From Campylobacter concisus (GTDB lineage: Bacteria > Campylobacterota > Campylobacteria > Campylobacterales > Campylobacteraceae): DNA of 64,000 bases. The position numbers and the translations under genes were made by a program. The stretch is from the NCBI RefSeq assembly GCF_003048595.2, contig NZ_CP049270.1, forward strand, positions 682,001-746,000, written 5' to 3'. Below are positions 1-9,445 of this stretch, in pieces. Within the stretch, counting starts at the first letter, position 1. Each line of letters starts with the position of its first letter. The notes under the pieces were generated by a model. The model saw only the letters and a program-made list of their open reading frames with translations, was not told the DNA's origin and did no database searches.

Positions 1-276
1 TTTATGAAATGTACAAAGTAGTGGCGAGTAGTTTTTGCCACTTTGGCTGAGCATTGCCATGGCTCTACTTCGCATCTCGTTGGCGGCTTTGTTTGTAAAA
101 GTAAGAGTTAGTGTATTTGCTGCGTCTATACCGACCTCGCCGATGAGGTAGGCGAGTCTAGTAGTGATCGTCTTTGTCTTACCGCTTCCAGCTCCTGCAA
201 GTATGAGCATCGGACCATCTATATGAGTGGCTGCTTCGCATTGGGCTTCGTTTAAATTTGATAGTAGTTTTTCCAT
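1..276 (-). CDS. uvrD: UvrD/Rep-family ATP-dependent DNA helicase, N-terminal part
   Basis: Superfamily 1 DNA helicase; only the first 92 residues lie in the window and the gene continues past its left edge. The N-terminus MEKLLSNLNEAQ carries the Q motif, followed by the Walker A motif AGAGSGKTKT (residues about 28-37) and the motif Ia region TFTNKAANEMRSR. Members unwind DNA during nucleotide-excision and mismatch repair. The ATG at 276 is the only sensible start. It is the last gene of a leftward run pepF - SspB-like - uvrD with a 51-base gap to the gene before it. PcrA/Rep cannot be excluded from the N-terminus alone. Confidence 0.93.
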   Translation of the reverse strand, partial: MEKLLSNLNEAQCEAATHIDGPMLILAGAGSGKTKTITTRLAYLIGEVGIDAANTLTLTFTNKAANEMRSRAMAMLSQSGKNYSPLLCTFHK

Positions 277-327
277 TTTTTACTTTTTAAATTTTCTTTT
301 GATTTTAGCCAAAAATGCTTAAAACTA

Positions 328-777
328 CTATTTTTTCTTAAATATATCTTTATTTTTTGGGTTTTGTAAAAAAACAGAAGCCGATTTTTTTGTGCGGTCC
401 GCTTGCTTCTCTTTTGGCTTATGAATAGAAAAATTTACAAGGATCGGGCTATTTTCAACCAAAATTTGAACCACTGCACCGAGTGGAAAGGAGACCACTG
501 AGGCAAAATTTTCACTACCAAAGCCAGCCTCAAAACTAAGCTCATCTTGCGTTAACTTTGCACTCTCAAGCGTATAGCCACCAAGTGAAAACATAATGAC
601 AGGCATGCTAAAGCTTCTACTTATCTCATCTGGCAAGCTTGGCTCAAAGCTAACTAGCGGCAAATTTGCCATAACTGAGAAATTTACCCCTTTTTCAAGC
701 AAAAAATCAATGCACTCATAAACGTGCATTTTCATCAAAAGCGCAAATTTCTCATCATCTAAAATTTCATCTAACAT
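328..777 (-). CDS. SspB-like conserved protein (putative ClpXP adaptor)
   Basis: A 149-residue soluble protein. Residues about 17-112 line up by eye with the E. coli ClpXP adaptor SspB: a helix, then VMANLPLVSF, then LESAKLTQDELSFEAGFG, then VSFPLGAVVQIL, against LVVDVTLPGV, LELANDEVRFNARFGG and VSVPLAAVLAIY. SspB binds ssrA-tagged proteins and hands them to ClpXP. The C-terminal tail (113-149) is lysine-rich and ends KDIFKKK, unlike the acidic E. coli tail that ends in the ClpX-binding LRVVK, so the tether is uncertain. The start overlaps the end of pepF by 7 bases, which suggests translational coupling. Fold assignment is my inference. Confidence 0.6.
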   Translation of the reverse strand: MLDEILDDEKFALLMKMHVYECIDFLLEKGVNFSVMANLPLVSFEPSLPDEISRSFSMPVIMFSLGGYTLESAKLTQDELSFEAGFGSENFASVVSFPLGAVVQILVENSPILVNFSIHKPKEKQADRTKKSASVFLQNPKNKDIFKKK

Positions 778-2501
778 CTTATTCCTTTTGAAATTTCTAA
801 AAACTCATCTACTAACTTTTTAACTTCATTTATGCCTATCTGCCAGAAATTTTTATCATCTATGTCAAAGCCGAATTTGCCTACAAGCTCCCTTGGGCTA
901 AGACTGCCGCCAAGACTCAAAAACTCGGTGTAAATTTCGACAAAATTTTTGCATTTGCCGCTTTTGTAAAGTCCAAAAAGTGCAAGTACTAGAAGCTGCG
1001 CGTAAGAGTAGGCGTAGCAGTAAAACGGCGTGTGGATGAAGTGCGGGATGTAGCTCCACCAAATTTTATAGTAGTCATTTAGCGTGACGCTTTTACCAAA
1101 CATCTTTTTACTTTCTCTTAGCCAAATTCTATTTAGCTCATCTAAACTGATCTCGCCCTCATGTGCGTGCACAGCTCGCTCAAATGTGGTGAAATTTATC
1201 TGGCGGTAAAGTGTGGCAAATATATCCTCGATCTTGCCAGCAAGCAGTGAAATTTTATCTTTTTTGCTAAGACCATCTTTTATGTGGTCAAAAACTAACA
1301 TCTCACAAAAGACTGAAGCCGTCTCAGCCGTGGTTAGCGGAGTGTCTGAGTTTAGGTAGCTTACGTTATATGAGAGCTTTTGATGCACGGCATGGCCAAG
1401 CTCGTGAGCAAGCGTAAAAAGGTCTCTTCGTTGATTTGTGTGATTTAGCAAAACATAAGGATGCGTGTCGCTTGATCCAGAGTGAGAAAATGCCCCGCCT
1501 CGCTTGTTTGGCGCTGGATAAACGTCGATCCAGCCGTCAATAAAGGCACTTTTAGCGATTTCACCAAACTTGCTTGAGAAATTTGAAAATGCTTTTAAAA
1601 CTATCTTTTTACACTCATCAAATTTATACTCACCCTCACTGCTAAGAGGCGCATATCTATCGTAATCATAAAGCCTTTTAAGGCCTAAAATTTCTCTTTT
1701 GCGCTCGTAAAATTTAGCAACCAGGTCAAAATTTTTCTCAGTTACAGCAATGAGCGAGTCAACGCTTTTTTTGGTGATTTGATTTTCAAGGTGTCTTGGC
1801 TCTTCTGGTAACTTAAAATTTCGCAGCTCGCAGCTAGTTTTTAGATCAGTTTTTATCATATTATATATATAGCCTAGCAGGTGCTGGTGCTTACTAAGCT
1901 CATTTGAAAGGCTTTTGGCAGCTAGTTTTCGCATGCTCTGATCATTATCATGAAGCTTAGCTAAAATTTCCTCTTCGCTTAAAAGCTCGCCTTTAAATTT
2001 AAACCTCATCTTGCTCATGCTCTCATCAAAAAGCCTCGAAAACCCATCAGCTCCGGTACTAGCTGTGCGTAGCAAGACCTTTTCTTCAGCTATGCTTAGC
2101 TGGTGCGGTTTTGCTTTGGCAAGATTGCTTAGATAGTAGCCATATTTTTTGGAGCTTTTGATGATCTCTTCTTGTTTTTCAGGGCTAAGCTCATTAAATT
2201 TGATCTCAAAAAATATCAAATTTTCATTTGCTTTTGTCGCTATCTCATCGATCTTTGCATAAAACGCTCCCTTGCTTGTATCTTTAGCAAAATTTAAAAA
2301 AGCGTAAGTCATTACTTTTGAAATTTTAGCGATTAAATTTTCATATTCGCCAAATGCCTTTAAAAACTCGTCTGTTTTTAAATTTTCATAATTTTCTAGG
2401 TATTTATCTTTAAATTTCTCGCACTCTTTTTGTAAATTTAGTGCGTTTTGCTCGCACTCTTTTTCGTTTGCAAAAAGTGCCTTTAGATCCCAAATTTGCA
2501 T
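771..2501 (-). CDS. pepF: Oligoendopeptidase F, M3 family metallopeptidase
   Basis: Zinc-dependent cytoplasmic endopeptidase that cuts short peptides. The 576 residues match the usual length of the family. The zinc site HELGH sits at residues 366-370, inside TLAHELGHAVHQ, and the third-ligand region TAETASVFCEML follows about 25 residues later, as expected for M3B. No signal peptide. It is the first gene of the leftward run and overlaps the SspB-like gene at its end. Peptide turnover suits an organism that lives largely on amino acids. Confidence 0.95.
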   Translation of the reverse strand: MQIWDLKALFANEKECEQNALNLQKECEKFKDKYLENYENLKTDEFLKAFGEYENLIAKISKVMTYAFLNFAKDTSKGAFYAKIDEIATKANENLIFFEIKFNELSPEKQEEIIKSSKKYGYYLSNLAKAKPHQLSIAEEKVLLRTASTGADGFSRLFDESMSKMRFKFKGELLSEEEILAKLHDNDQSMRKLAAKSLSNELSKHQHLLGYIYNMIKTDLKTSCELRNFKLPEEPRHLENQITKKSVDSLIAVTEKNFDLVAKFYERKREILGLKRLYDYDRYAPLSSEGEYKFDECKKIVLKAFSNFSSKFGEIAKSAFIDGWIDVYPAPNKRGGAFSHSGSSDTHPYVLLNHTNQRRDLFTLAHELGHAVHQKLSYNVSYLNSDTPLTTAETASVFCEMLVFDHIKDGLSKKDKISLLAGKIEDIFATLYRQINFTTFERAVHAHEGEISLDELNRIWLRESKKMFGKSVTLNDYYKIWWSYIPHFIHTPFYCYAYSYAQLLVLALFGLYKSGKCKNFVEIYTEFLSLGGSLSPRELVGKFGFDIDDKNFWQIGINEVKKLVDEFLEISKGIRC

Positions 2502-2550
2502 ATTTATCCTTTAAATTTTTGGGACATTTTACAAAAAAATGGATAAAAGT

Positions 2551-2581
2551 AAAATTTCAGCCAAAATTTAGCTGAAATTTT
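2551..2581 (-). terminator. Rho-independent terminator of sstT
   Basis: A perfect 11-bp stem, AAAATTTCAGC (2551-2561) and GCTGAAATTTT (2571-2581), with a 9-base loop, lies just after the sstT stop. Read on the minus strand it is followed by a T-rich stretch. The stem is AT-rich but fully paired. Confidence 0.7.
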
Positions 2582-2588
2582 ATGAAGA

Positions 2589-3956
2589 TTAGTTTGAAGT
2601 CTCTGAAGCTACGGCTGTAAAAAGCACGTCTGATGAGCTATTTAGCGCAGTTTCAACTGAGTCTTGGATGACGCCAATCGTAAAGCCAACTGTTACAAAC
2701 TGCATAGCGATATCATTACTGATACCAAAAAGACCGCACGCTAATGGCACTAGAAGAAGTGAGCCGCCAGCCACACCAGATGCGCCGCACGCACCAAGAG
2801 CTGAGATGAAGCAAAGAAGTAGCGCATCGCCAAATGTAACTGTGATAGATGGGATAGAATTTACCGCAGTAAGCGCTAGGATGCTGATGGTAACTGCTGC
2901 ACCGCCCATGTTTATGGTAGCTCCAAGTGGGATCGAGATCGAGTAAAGCTCCTCTTTTAAACCAAGCTTTTTGCAAAGTGCCATATTTACAGGGATATTT
3001 GCGGCTGAGCTTCTTGTAAAAAATGCCGAAATAGCACTCTCTTTTAAACAGATCATTACAAGTGGATAAGGATTTTTTCTAGTTAATACAAAAACCATGG
3101 CTGGATAGATGATAAATGCGACAACAAGCATTGCTCCAACAAGAACTAAAATCAGTTTTAGATATCCTGCAAGTACTTCAAATCCAGTTTCATGAATGCT
3201 AATAGCTACCATGCCAAAAATACCAAATGGAGCTAGTCTAATGATAAATTTAACAATATGAGTTACACCATCGCTTATGTCTTTAAATACTTTTTTGGTC
3301 TCAGCTGTGGAATTTCTAAGTGCTATACCGCTACCAACTGCCCAGGTGATGATGCCTATATAGTTACCATTTGCAAGGGCGTTTATCGGATTTTCGACCA
3401 TTTTATAAATGAGATCTTTTAAAACATTGGTAATCCCTTGAGGTGCTGACATATCAGCACTTGCAAGACCTTTTAAAGAAAGCTCCACTGGAAATAAGAA
3501 ACTAGCAACAACTGCAACAACGGCTGCTAAAAATGTACCAATTAGATAGAGTGTAATGATCTTTTGCATACCTTTTGTATGACCAAAATCTCTTAAAATG
3601 ATAGATGTTGCTACTAAAACAAAGACAAGAATAGGTGCGATCGCTTTTAGAGCACCTTTAAACAAATCTCCTAAAACCGAAGCTGAAGTTGCAATAGAAT
3701 CGGCTGAACTAGCTTTTTCTTTGGCTTCGTTTAGCTGCTTGGCTTCATCTTGACTAAGGCGAGTTTTTATAACTTCATCTACACTCAAACCACTCTCGTT
3801 TTGAATAGTTTGAATTTTAGCTGAGATCTTGCTATAAGGAGTAGCTTCGTAGTGTGTGTAAAAGCCAACTAGGGCACCTAGAATGATACCAACTAAAATT
3901 TGAACGATCAAATTTCCGTCAGCGTATCTTCTTGCAATGTTTTTAAACATATTCAT
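2589..3956 (-). CDS. sstT: Serine/threonine:Na+ symporter SstT (DAACS family)
   Basis: Inner-membrane sodium-coupled importer of serine and threonine, main carbon sources for Campylobacter. Family marks are the N-terminus [12 protein letters not shown], the [15 protein letters not shown] segment, the re-entrant hairpin serine region [10 protein letters not shown] (here [10 protein letters not shown]) and [10 protein letters not shown] near the C-terminus. At 455 residues it is about 40 longer than the E. coli protein. The extra length is a hydrophilic, lysine/glutamate-rich insert at about residues 38-90, between the first and second membrane segments. It faces metK across a 130-base divergent promoter region. 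Confidence 0.93.
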   Translation of the reverse strand: MNMFKNIARRYADGNLIVQILVGIILGALVGFYTHYEATPYSKISAKIQTIQNESGLSVDEVIKTRLSQDEAKQLNEAKEKASSADSIATSASVLGDLFKGALKAIAPILVFVLVATSIILRDFGHTKGMQKIITLYLIGTFLAAVVAVVASFLFPVELSLKGLASADMSAPQGITNVLKDLIYKMVENPINALANGNYIGIITWAVGSGIALRNSTAETKKVFKDISDGVTHIVKFIIRLAPFGIFGMVAISIHETGFEVLAGYLKLILVLVGAMLVVAFIIYPAMVFVLTRKNPYPLVMICLKESAISAFFTRSSAANIPVNMALCKKLGLKEELYSISIPLGATINMGGAAVTISILALTAVNSIPSITVTFGDALLLCFISALGACGASGVAGGSLLLVPLACGLFGISNDIAMQFVTVGFTIGVIQDSVETALNSSSDVLFTAVASETSN

Positions 3957-4054
3957 TTGACACCTTAATAAATTAGTTTTTGTCGATTTTAGCTAAACAA
4001 TTTTTAAATATAAAGAATTTGATAAAGATTAATTAGCCTTTTAAATAGATTTGT

Positions 4055-4060
4055 TACAAT
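4055..4060 (+). promoter_or_regulatory. Candidate -10 box for metK
   Basis: TACAAT at 4055-4060, preceded by the AT-rich periodic sequence usual for Campylobacter sigma-70 promoters, lies 34 bases before the metK start. No clear -35 box, which is normal for the genus. Confidence 0.45.
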
Positions 4061-4093
4061 TGCACAAAATTTAGTCAAGAAAAAAGGATGAAA

Positions 4094-5299
4094 ATGTATC
4101 TATTTACCTCTGAAGTTGTAAGTCCAGGTCATCCAGATAAATGTGCTGATATAATCGCTGATAGCATAGTGGATACTATTTTAACACAAGATCCAAATGG
4201 GCGTGTTGCAAGTGAAGTCTTTGTGGCTGGAAAAAACATAGTAATAGGTGGAGAGATAAACTCAAAGGTGAAACTCTCTTATAAAGACTACGAAAAGATC
4301 GTAAAAGATGCTCTTGCGCACATTGGGTATGATGGTAAGAGCAACTTTACAAAAGAGCAGTGTTTGCACCCAGACGATATCGAGGTCAAAGTTTGTTTAA
4401 ATCAACAAAGCCCAGATATAAATCAAGGCGTCGATCAAAGTGACGGTGAGATCGGAGCAGGTGATCAAGGCATCATGTTTGGTTTTGCAAGCTGCGAAGC
4501 GAAAGAATTTATGCCAGCAGCTATAACTTACGCAAGAATGCTTTGTGAAAAAGTCTATAAATTTGCCAAAGCAAACCCTGATAAACTTGGCGTTGATATA
4601 AAAACACAAGTTACGATTGATTATGGCAGCAAAGATAACTTTGAAAACTGCAAACCTCAAAGCATCCACACTATCGTCGTCTCTGTGCCTTGCGTGGAGA
4701 GCATGAAGATAGAAGAGCTTCGCGCACTAATACAAAATTTAATAGATGAAACTGGCCTTCCAAAAGAGCTATATAATAAAGAAAAAACGATCATCTATAT
4801 AAACCCAACAGGCAGATATGTAAATCACAGCTCACTTCACGATAGCGGCCTAACAGGCAGAAAACTAATCGTCGATAGCTTTGGCGGATATAGCCCGATA
4901 GGTGGCGGTGCTCAGTCAAGCAAGGACTACACGAAGGTTGATCGCAGCGGACTTTACGCAGCGCGCTGGATAGCCAAAAATATCGTCGCAGCTGGTCTTG
5001 CTAAAAAATGTATCGTTCAGATAAGCTACGCTATTGGCGTTGCAAAGCCAACCTCGGTTAGCGTTGATACGATGGGAACTCATGCAAATGGCGTAAATGA
5101 CGATATGCTTTCAAATTTTGTAAGCGAGCATTTCGCACTAACTCCTCGCTGGATAACAAATAAATTTGGTCTTGATAAACCGAGCAAAGATACGTTTTTA
5201 TACGCAAAAGTAGCTGCAAAAGGTCAAGTGGGAAATGCAAAATACCCTTGGGAAAAGCTTGATGCGGTCGATACTTTCAAGGCTTTACTAAAAAAATAA
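4094..5299 (+). CDS. metK: S-adenosylmethionine synthetase
   Basis: Makes S-adenosylmethionine from methionine and ATP. The N-terminal SEVVSPGHPDKCADIIADS, the mid GAGDQGIMFGF motif and the later GGGAQSSKDYTKVDRS region are complete. Two in-frame ATGs stand at 4088 and 4094. The purine-rich ribosome site AAAAAGG (4081-4087) touches the first but is 6 bases from the second, so I choose 4094 (MYLFTSE, 401 residues). Transcribed alone, ending at a terminator shared with the convergent lnt. It supplies methyl donor for rsmH and prmC in the same window. Confidence 0.97.
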   Translation: MYLFTSEVVSPGHPDKCADIIADSIVDTILTQDPNGRVASEVFVAGKNIVIGGEINSKVKLSYKDYEKIVKDALAHIGYDGKSNFTKEQCLHPDDIEVKVCLNQQSPDINQGVDQSDGEIGAGDQGIMFGFASCEAKEFMPAAITYARMLCEKVYKFAKANPDKLGVDIKTQVTIDYGSKDNFENCKPQSIHTIVVSVPCVESMKIEELRALIQNLIDETGLPKELYNKEKTIIYINPTGRYVNHSSLHDSGLTGRKLIVDSFGGYSPIGGGAQSSKDYTKVDRSGLYAARWIAKNIVAAGLAKKCIVQISYAIGVAKPTSVSVDTMGTHANGVNDDMLSNFVSEHFALTPRWITNKFGLDKPSKDTFLYAKVAAKGQVGNAKYPWEKLDAVDTFKALLKK

Positions 5300-5304
5300 T
5301 CAAA

Positions 5305-5332
5305 AAAGTGGCTTTATTTTAAAAGCCACTTT
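5305..5332. terminator. Bidirectional terminator between metK and lnt
   Basis: An 11-bp stem, AAAGTGGCTTT paired with AAAGCCACTTT, with a short T/A loop, sits between the two convergent stop codons. A-rich and T-rich flanks allow it to act in both directions. Confidence 0.8.
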
Positions 5333-5341
5333 AAATTTCTT

Positions 5342-6637
5342 TTAGAACTCATTCCAAAACACTTTTTTTGGCTTTATTATCTCACTTTTTGAGCCATTTA
5401 CGCTGTGATAGACTGCTTTATTGTATTTTGTGGCAAGGTGCTTTATAAGCAACTTTTGAAGCACAGGCTCACTGCTTGGCACAAACCAGCCATTATTTGT
5501 GATAGCTACAACCACATCAAATTCGCCCTTGTAAAGCTCTTCTCTTGTCGCCTCGTAGCAGATAGCATTTCTGATTTTAACTCCGTCTATCTCATAGTCA
5601 CTAAAATTTTCAGCCTTTTTAAAGTCACTAGCTCCACCAAAAAATAGTTTATTTACTGCGTCTTGCATAAATTTTGGCAAAGGAATTTCTTCACCAAATG
5701 GCACTAAAAATTTTTTATCCATTCGTCTAAGAGTGCCATCTTGAAACAAAAATGCAGAGTTATAAATTTGCTTATTTTCATAGGCAAGTGCGCCAGCTAC
5801 GATGGTTATCTTTTTTGAAAGCTCTTTTAGCTCATCAACAAGCAGAGGCTCATTTGTCATAAATAGTGGAAATGCGCTCTCTGGTAGTACGATAAGGCGT
5901 TTTTGCTCGGCTATAGCGTTATTTATTAAGTCTAAATTGTCATTTGTAAATTTCATGCGTAAGCTTTTATCCCAGCGCACCCTTTGAGCGATGTCAGTAT
6001 TTATTAGCTCCACGTCAAATGGCAAAGTTTTTGCCTCGCTACTTTTAAACTGCAAAGCGGCGATTATGCAGATAAAAGCTAGGATAAATTTCAAAATTTT
6101 ACCCTTTAGGCTTAAAAAAATAGCTGCTAAAAATATAAATATCAGCCCTCTTGTGCTTGGCTCAAAAGCCCCCAAAACAAGCGTTGCTTCAAGATTAAAC
6201 CAGTTAAAGCCAAATGGATGAACGTAGCTTACTAAAAATAGCAAAACAGCCCTAAGCGATATAAAGCTTGGGAAAGAGGCCACCCAGAACATAAACCCAT
6301 AAACAAGGGCTACAAAGAGAATGACAAAAGGTATAAGCCAGATCAGATCGTAGTAGATAAAACTAAAGCTGATCCAATAAAACCATAAAATTCCAGTGAA
6401 AAATCCAGCTGCAAAAAATCCAGCCCTGCTTAAATTTATGATGATGCCAATTCCAGTCAAAGTTAGAAACGGTGAGATGAAATTTAATAGCAAATTCTCG
6501 AAGAAACTTAAAAAAATAAAGTTGGAAAGCAAAAAAGCACCGACAAAGGCTTTTATTATAATTTTAGTGCTAAAATGCCCATTTAAAAATCTTACAAATA
6601 AGGAAATCCATGCAAAACGCTGATTTTTTAACATCAT
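5342..6637 (-). CDS. lnt: Apolipoprotein N-acyltransferase
   Basis: Inner-membrane enzyme that adds the third acyl chain to lipoproteins. The N-terminal half is a run of membrane helices; the C-terminal half is a nitrilase-like domain with the expected E-K-C set: E253 in VLPESAFPLF, K308/K309 before FLVPFGEEIP, and C360 in RNAICYEATR. At 431 residues it is shorter than the E. coli enzyme (about 510). The start at 6637 (or 6634) has the ribosome site AGAGG at 6643-6647 but lies inside the divergent yajC, giving a 28-base head-to-head overlap. No other ATG, GTG or TTG fits the first membrane segment. It may serve lptE and the 62038 lipoprotein. Confidence 0.88.
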   Translation of the reverse strand: MMLKNQRFAWISLFVRFLNGHFSTKIIIKAFVGAFLLSNFIFLSFFENLLLNFISPFLTLTGIGIIINLSRAGFFAAGFFTGILWFYWISFSFIYYDLIWLIPFVILFVALVYGFMFWVASFPSFISLRAVLLFLVSYVHPFGFNWFNLEATLVLGAFEPSTRGLIFIFLAAIFLSLKGKILKFILAFICIIAALQFKSSEAKTLPFDVELINTDIAQRVRWDKSLRMKFTNDNLDLINNAIAEQKRLIVLPESAFPLFMTNEPLLVDELKELSKKITIVAGALAYENKQIYNSAFLFQDGTLRRMDKKFLVPFGEEIPLPKFMQDAVNKLFFGGASDFKKAENFSDYEIDGVKIRNAICYEATREELYKGEFDVVVAITNNGWFVPSSEPVLQKLLIKHLATKYNKAVYHSVNGSKSEIIKPKKVFWNEF

Positions 6638-6882
6638 TACTACCTCTTGTTGTGCTTTTCGCCATATTTTACTTTTTGGTTATTAGACCTCAACAAAAAC
6701 AACAAAAGGCCCATGCAGCAATGCTCGCTGCTCTTGATAAAGGTGATAAGATAATAACTAATGGCGGACTTATCTGCGAAGTGATTAAAGCCGAAAATGA
6801 TTTTATCAAAGTTAAACTTAACGATGATGTAATCGTTCGCATAGCACGCGAGTTTGTAGCTAAAAAGATTGAAGATAAATAA
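6610..6882 (+). CDS. yajC: Preprotein translocase subunit YajC
   Basis: Small single-pass accessory protein of the Sec translocon. Of 90 residues, one membrane helix (about 8-26, LLPLVVLFAIFYFLVIRP) is followed by the family signature RPQQKQQKAHAAML and a small basic/beta C-terminal domain. It is the first gene of yajC-secD-secF, and its stop overlaps the secD start (TAATG). Confidence 0.95.
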   Translation: MQNADFLTSLLPLVVLFAIFYFLVIRPQQKQQKAHAAMLAALDKGDKIITNGGLICEVIKAENDFIKVKLNDDVIVRIAREFVAKKIEDK

Positions 6883-8462
6883 TGCGTAACGCAAGAGTCA
6901 CGTATAGGCTAATTATCTTAATATTAGCCTTGATTTTTGGTTTTGGCTTTTCGGTGCCATCTTTTTTTCAGACTCAAAATGGGGCTAAAATTTCACTTGG
7001 CCTTGATCTTCAAGGCGGCCTTCATATGCTGCTTGGTGTTGAAACGAGCGAAGCTATTCACTCAAAAATAAAATCAATAGCCGGAAGTATAAATTATTAT
7101 GCTAAAAAAGAAGATGTGTTAATTGATAAATTTAAGATTAAAGAAGAGAACATTGACTTTACTCTCCTTGATGGCGACGAGGCTCCAAAAGTAGATAAAG
7201 CACTAGCCGAGATAAAGGGGCTTAATATTAAAAAAGATGGTTTAAATTACAGCATATCTTTAACCGAGCAAGAAAGAACGGATACGATCGAATATGCGAT
7301 CTCGCAAGCTGTTGAAACCATCAGAAACAGACTTGATCAGTTTGGTCTAGCTGAGCCAACTGTTGCCAGACAGGGCAAAGATAATATCCTAGTTGAGCTT
7401 CCTGGTATAAAAACTGAAGAGGATGAACAAAGAGCAAGAGATCTCATCGCAAAGGCTGCTCACTTGCAGCTTATGGCAGTTGATGATAAAAGACAAGATC
7501 AGGCTAATGCAATGAGCGAGGCTGAAGCTGAAAGCTACGGCGATGTGATCTTTAAAGATGCTAAAAATGACCGCGTGAAATACGTCGTTAAAAATATCCC
7601 AGTGCTTGACGGCTCGATGCTAACTGATGCAAAAGTCGCATTTTCTCAGCAAAATAACTTGCCTATTATAAATTTCACTCTTAACTCAGAAGGCGCTAGA
7701 ATTTTTGGTGATTTTACTGGCGCAAATGTCGGCAAAAGGCTTGCTATTGTACTTGATGGCAAGGTTTATTCAGCTCCTGTTATAAATGAAAGAATAGGTG
7801 GCGGAAGTGGTCAGATCAGCGGCGGTTTTACTCTTGATGAGGCTCACGATGTAGCGATCGCACTTAGAAGTGGCGCACTTTTAGCACCTGTGAAGATGCT
7901 AGAAAAAAGAAGCGTTGGTCCATCTTTAGGCCAAGAGAGCATCAATCAAAGCATGGTTGCTCTTGCTGCTGGATCTATCTTGGTTGTGCTATTTATGCTA
8001 GTTTATTATGGAATTTCTGGAATTTTTGCAAATATCGCGCTAGTTGCGGATGTCGTTATATTAGTTGCTGTCATGGCACTTTTTGGAGCTACGCTTACCT
8101 TGCCAGGTATGGCTGGTATCGTGCTAACGATTGGTATGGCAGTTGATGCAAACGTCATCATAAACGAGCGTATACGTGAGCTTTTACGTGAAGGTGTTGC
8201 GATAAGGACAGCTGTCCAAAAGGGCTATGAGCACGCCATGAGTGCGATCATTGACTCAAACTTAACTACTATCATTACAGTTGCTGTGCTTTATGCTTAT
8301 GGTACTGGCCCAGTTAAAGGCTTTGCTGTGACAATGGCCATAGGTATCATGGCTTCGATGCTAACAGCCATTTTAGGCACACATGGCATGTTTGATGCAG
8401 TCATGGACAAGATAGAAAAAAGCGGAAATACCAGACTTTGGTTTGGTTATAAAAGGAGCTAG
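6882..8462 (+). CDS. secD: Protein-export membrane protein SecD
   Basis: Uses the proton gradient to help pull Sec substrates across the inner membrane, as a complex with SecF and YajC. The 526 residues show an N-terminal helix, the SLGLDLQGGLHMLLGV motif, a large periplasmic domain with the head region NIPVLDGSMLTDA, and five C-terminal membrane helices with GIVLTIGMAVDANVIINERI. This is the RND-type layout. Overlaps yajC by one base and is 2 bases from secF. Confidence 0.97.
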   Translation: MRNARVTYRLIILILALIFGFGFSVPSFFQTQNGAKISLGLDLQGGLHMLLGVETSEAIHSKIKSIAGSINYYAKKEDVLIDKFKIKEENIDFTLLDGDEAPKVDKALAEIKGLNIKKDGLNYSISLTEQERTDTIEYAISQAVETIRNRLDQFGLAEPTVARQGKDNILVELPGIKTEEDEQRARDLIAKAAHLQLMAVDDKRQDQANAMSEAEAESYGDVIFKDAKNDRVKYVVKNIPVLDGSMLTDAKVAFSQQNNLPIINFTLNSEGARIFGDFTGANVGKRLAIVLDGKVYSAPVINERIGGGSGQISGGFTLDEAHDVAIALRSGALLAPVKMLEKRSVGPSLGQESINQSMVALAAGSILVVLFMLVYYGISGIFANIALVADVVILVAVMALFGATLTLPGMAGIVLTIGMAVDANVIINERIRELLREGVAIRTAVQKGYEHAMSAIIDSNLTTIITVAVLYAYGTGPVKGFAVTMAIGIMASMLTAILGTHGMFDAVMDKIEKSGNTRLWFGYKRS

Positions 8463-8464
8463 GG

Positions 8465-9436
8465 ATGCAAATTTTTACTAAGGCAAAAGTTTATGATTTT
8501 ATGCGGTTTAGATTTGCTTCACTAGCATTTTCTATATTTTTATTTGTTGGCTCTATTGTTTTACTTACTACAAAGGGGTTAAACTACGGCATTGATTTCT
8601 CTGGCGGTACGCTTATTCAGCTAAAATACGACACCAAAGCGCCACTTGATAAAATTCGTGATGCTTTTGGCACAAATGAAGTGTTAAAAAATGCTTCAGT
8701 TACTGAGTTTGGGAGTGACGATGAGGTGGTTATTAGATTTTCAGGTTCAAGCTCAAATTTAACTGGTGACATCGGCACTGAGATAAAACAATTTTTAAAA
8801 GATACTGGAAATTTTGAAGTAAGACGTGTTGATATCGTTGGTCCAAAGGTTGGTGACGAGCTTAGGCAAAAGGGTTTGATGGCTCTTGGAATTTCACTAA
8901 TTGGCGTGCTTCTTTATATCACATTTAGATTTGAATGGCGTTTTGCGCTAGCTGCGATCGCAACTGAAATTCACGATATAGTTATAACTGTAGGTGCTAT
9001 TTCGCTATTTAATATTGATGTAAATTTGGACACGCTAGCGGCTGTTTTAACGGTGCTTGGCTACTCTCTAAATGATACGATTATTATCTTTGATAGGATA
9101 AGAGAAGGTATCAAAGAGAGCAAGCGAACTGATATTGAAGGTGTTATAAACGAGTCAGTTTCTGCTACGCTTTCAAGAACTATCTTAACTTCAGCCACTA
9201 CGATGATGACAGTTCTTGTGTTATTTTTATTTGGTGGAGATATGATACATGGATTTTCATTTATTCTTATCGTTGGTATTGTCATAGGAACGATCAGCTC
9301 GATCTACATCTCTTCGCCATTTCTTATCTGGTTTAAATTTAGCATCGAGCATTTTAGAAGCAGAGAGGCTGAAAAACAAAAGATAAAAAAAGAGCGCGAA
9401 AAAGAGCGTGCTATGTTTGAGAAAGGCGTTGTGTAA
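8465..9436 (+). CDS. secF: Protein-export membrane protein SecF
   Basis: Partner of SecD. The 323 residues include an N-terminal helix, the periplasmic entry motif NYGIDFSGGTLIQLKY, and five membrane helices with VLTVLGYSLNDTIIIFDRIRE, the counterpart of the SecD D/N motif. The short tail is highly charged (lysine and glutamate). The ribosome site AAAAGGAGCTAGGG precedes the ATG. Confidence 0.97.
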   Translation: MQIFTKAKVYDFMRFRFASLAFSIFLFVGSIVLLTTKGLNYGIDFSGGTLIQLKYDTKAPLDKIRDAFGTNEVLKNASVTEFGSDDEVVIRFSGSSSNLTGDIGTEIKQFLKDTGNFEVRRVDIVGPKVGDELRQKGLMALGISLIGVLLYITFRFEWRFALAAIATEIHDIVITVGAISLFNIDVNLDTLAAVLTVLGYSLNDTIIIFDRIREGIKESKRTDIEGVINESVSATLSRTILTSATTMMTVLVLFLFGGDMIHGFSFILIVGIVIGTISSIYISSPFLIWFKFSIEHFRSREAEKQKIKKEREKERAMFEKGVV

Positions 9437-9445
9437 GGAGGGATA

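Noticed and set aside
2668..2976. Open frames antisense or out of frame within sstT
   Set aside because: Shadows of sstT codon structure; no ribosome site and no recognisable protein.
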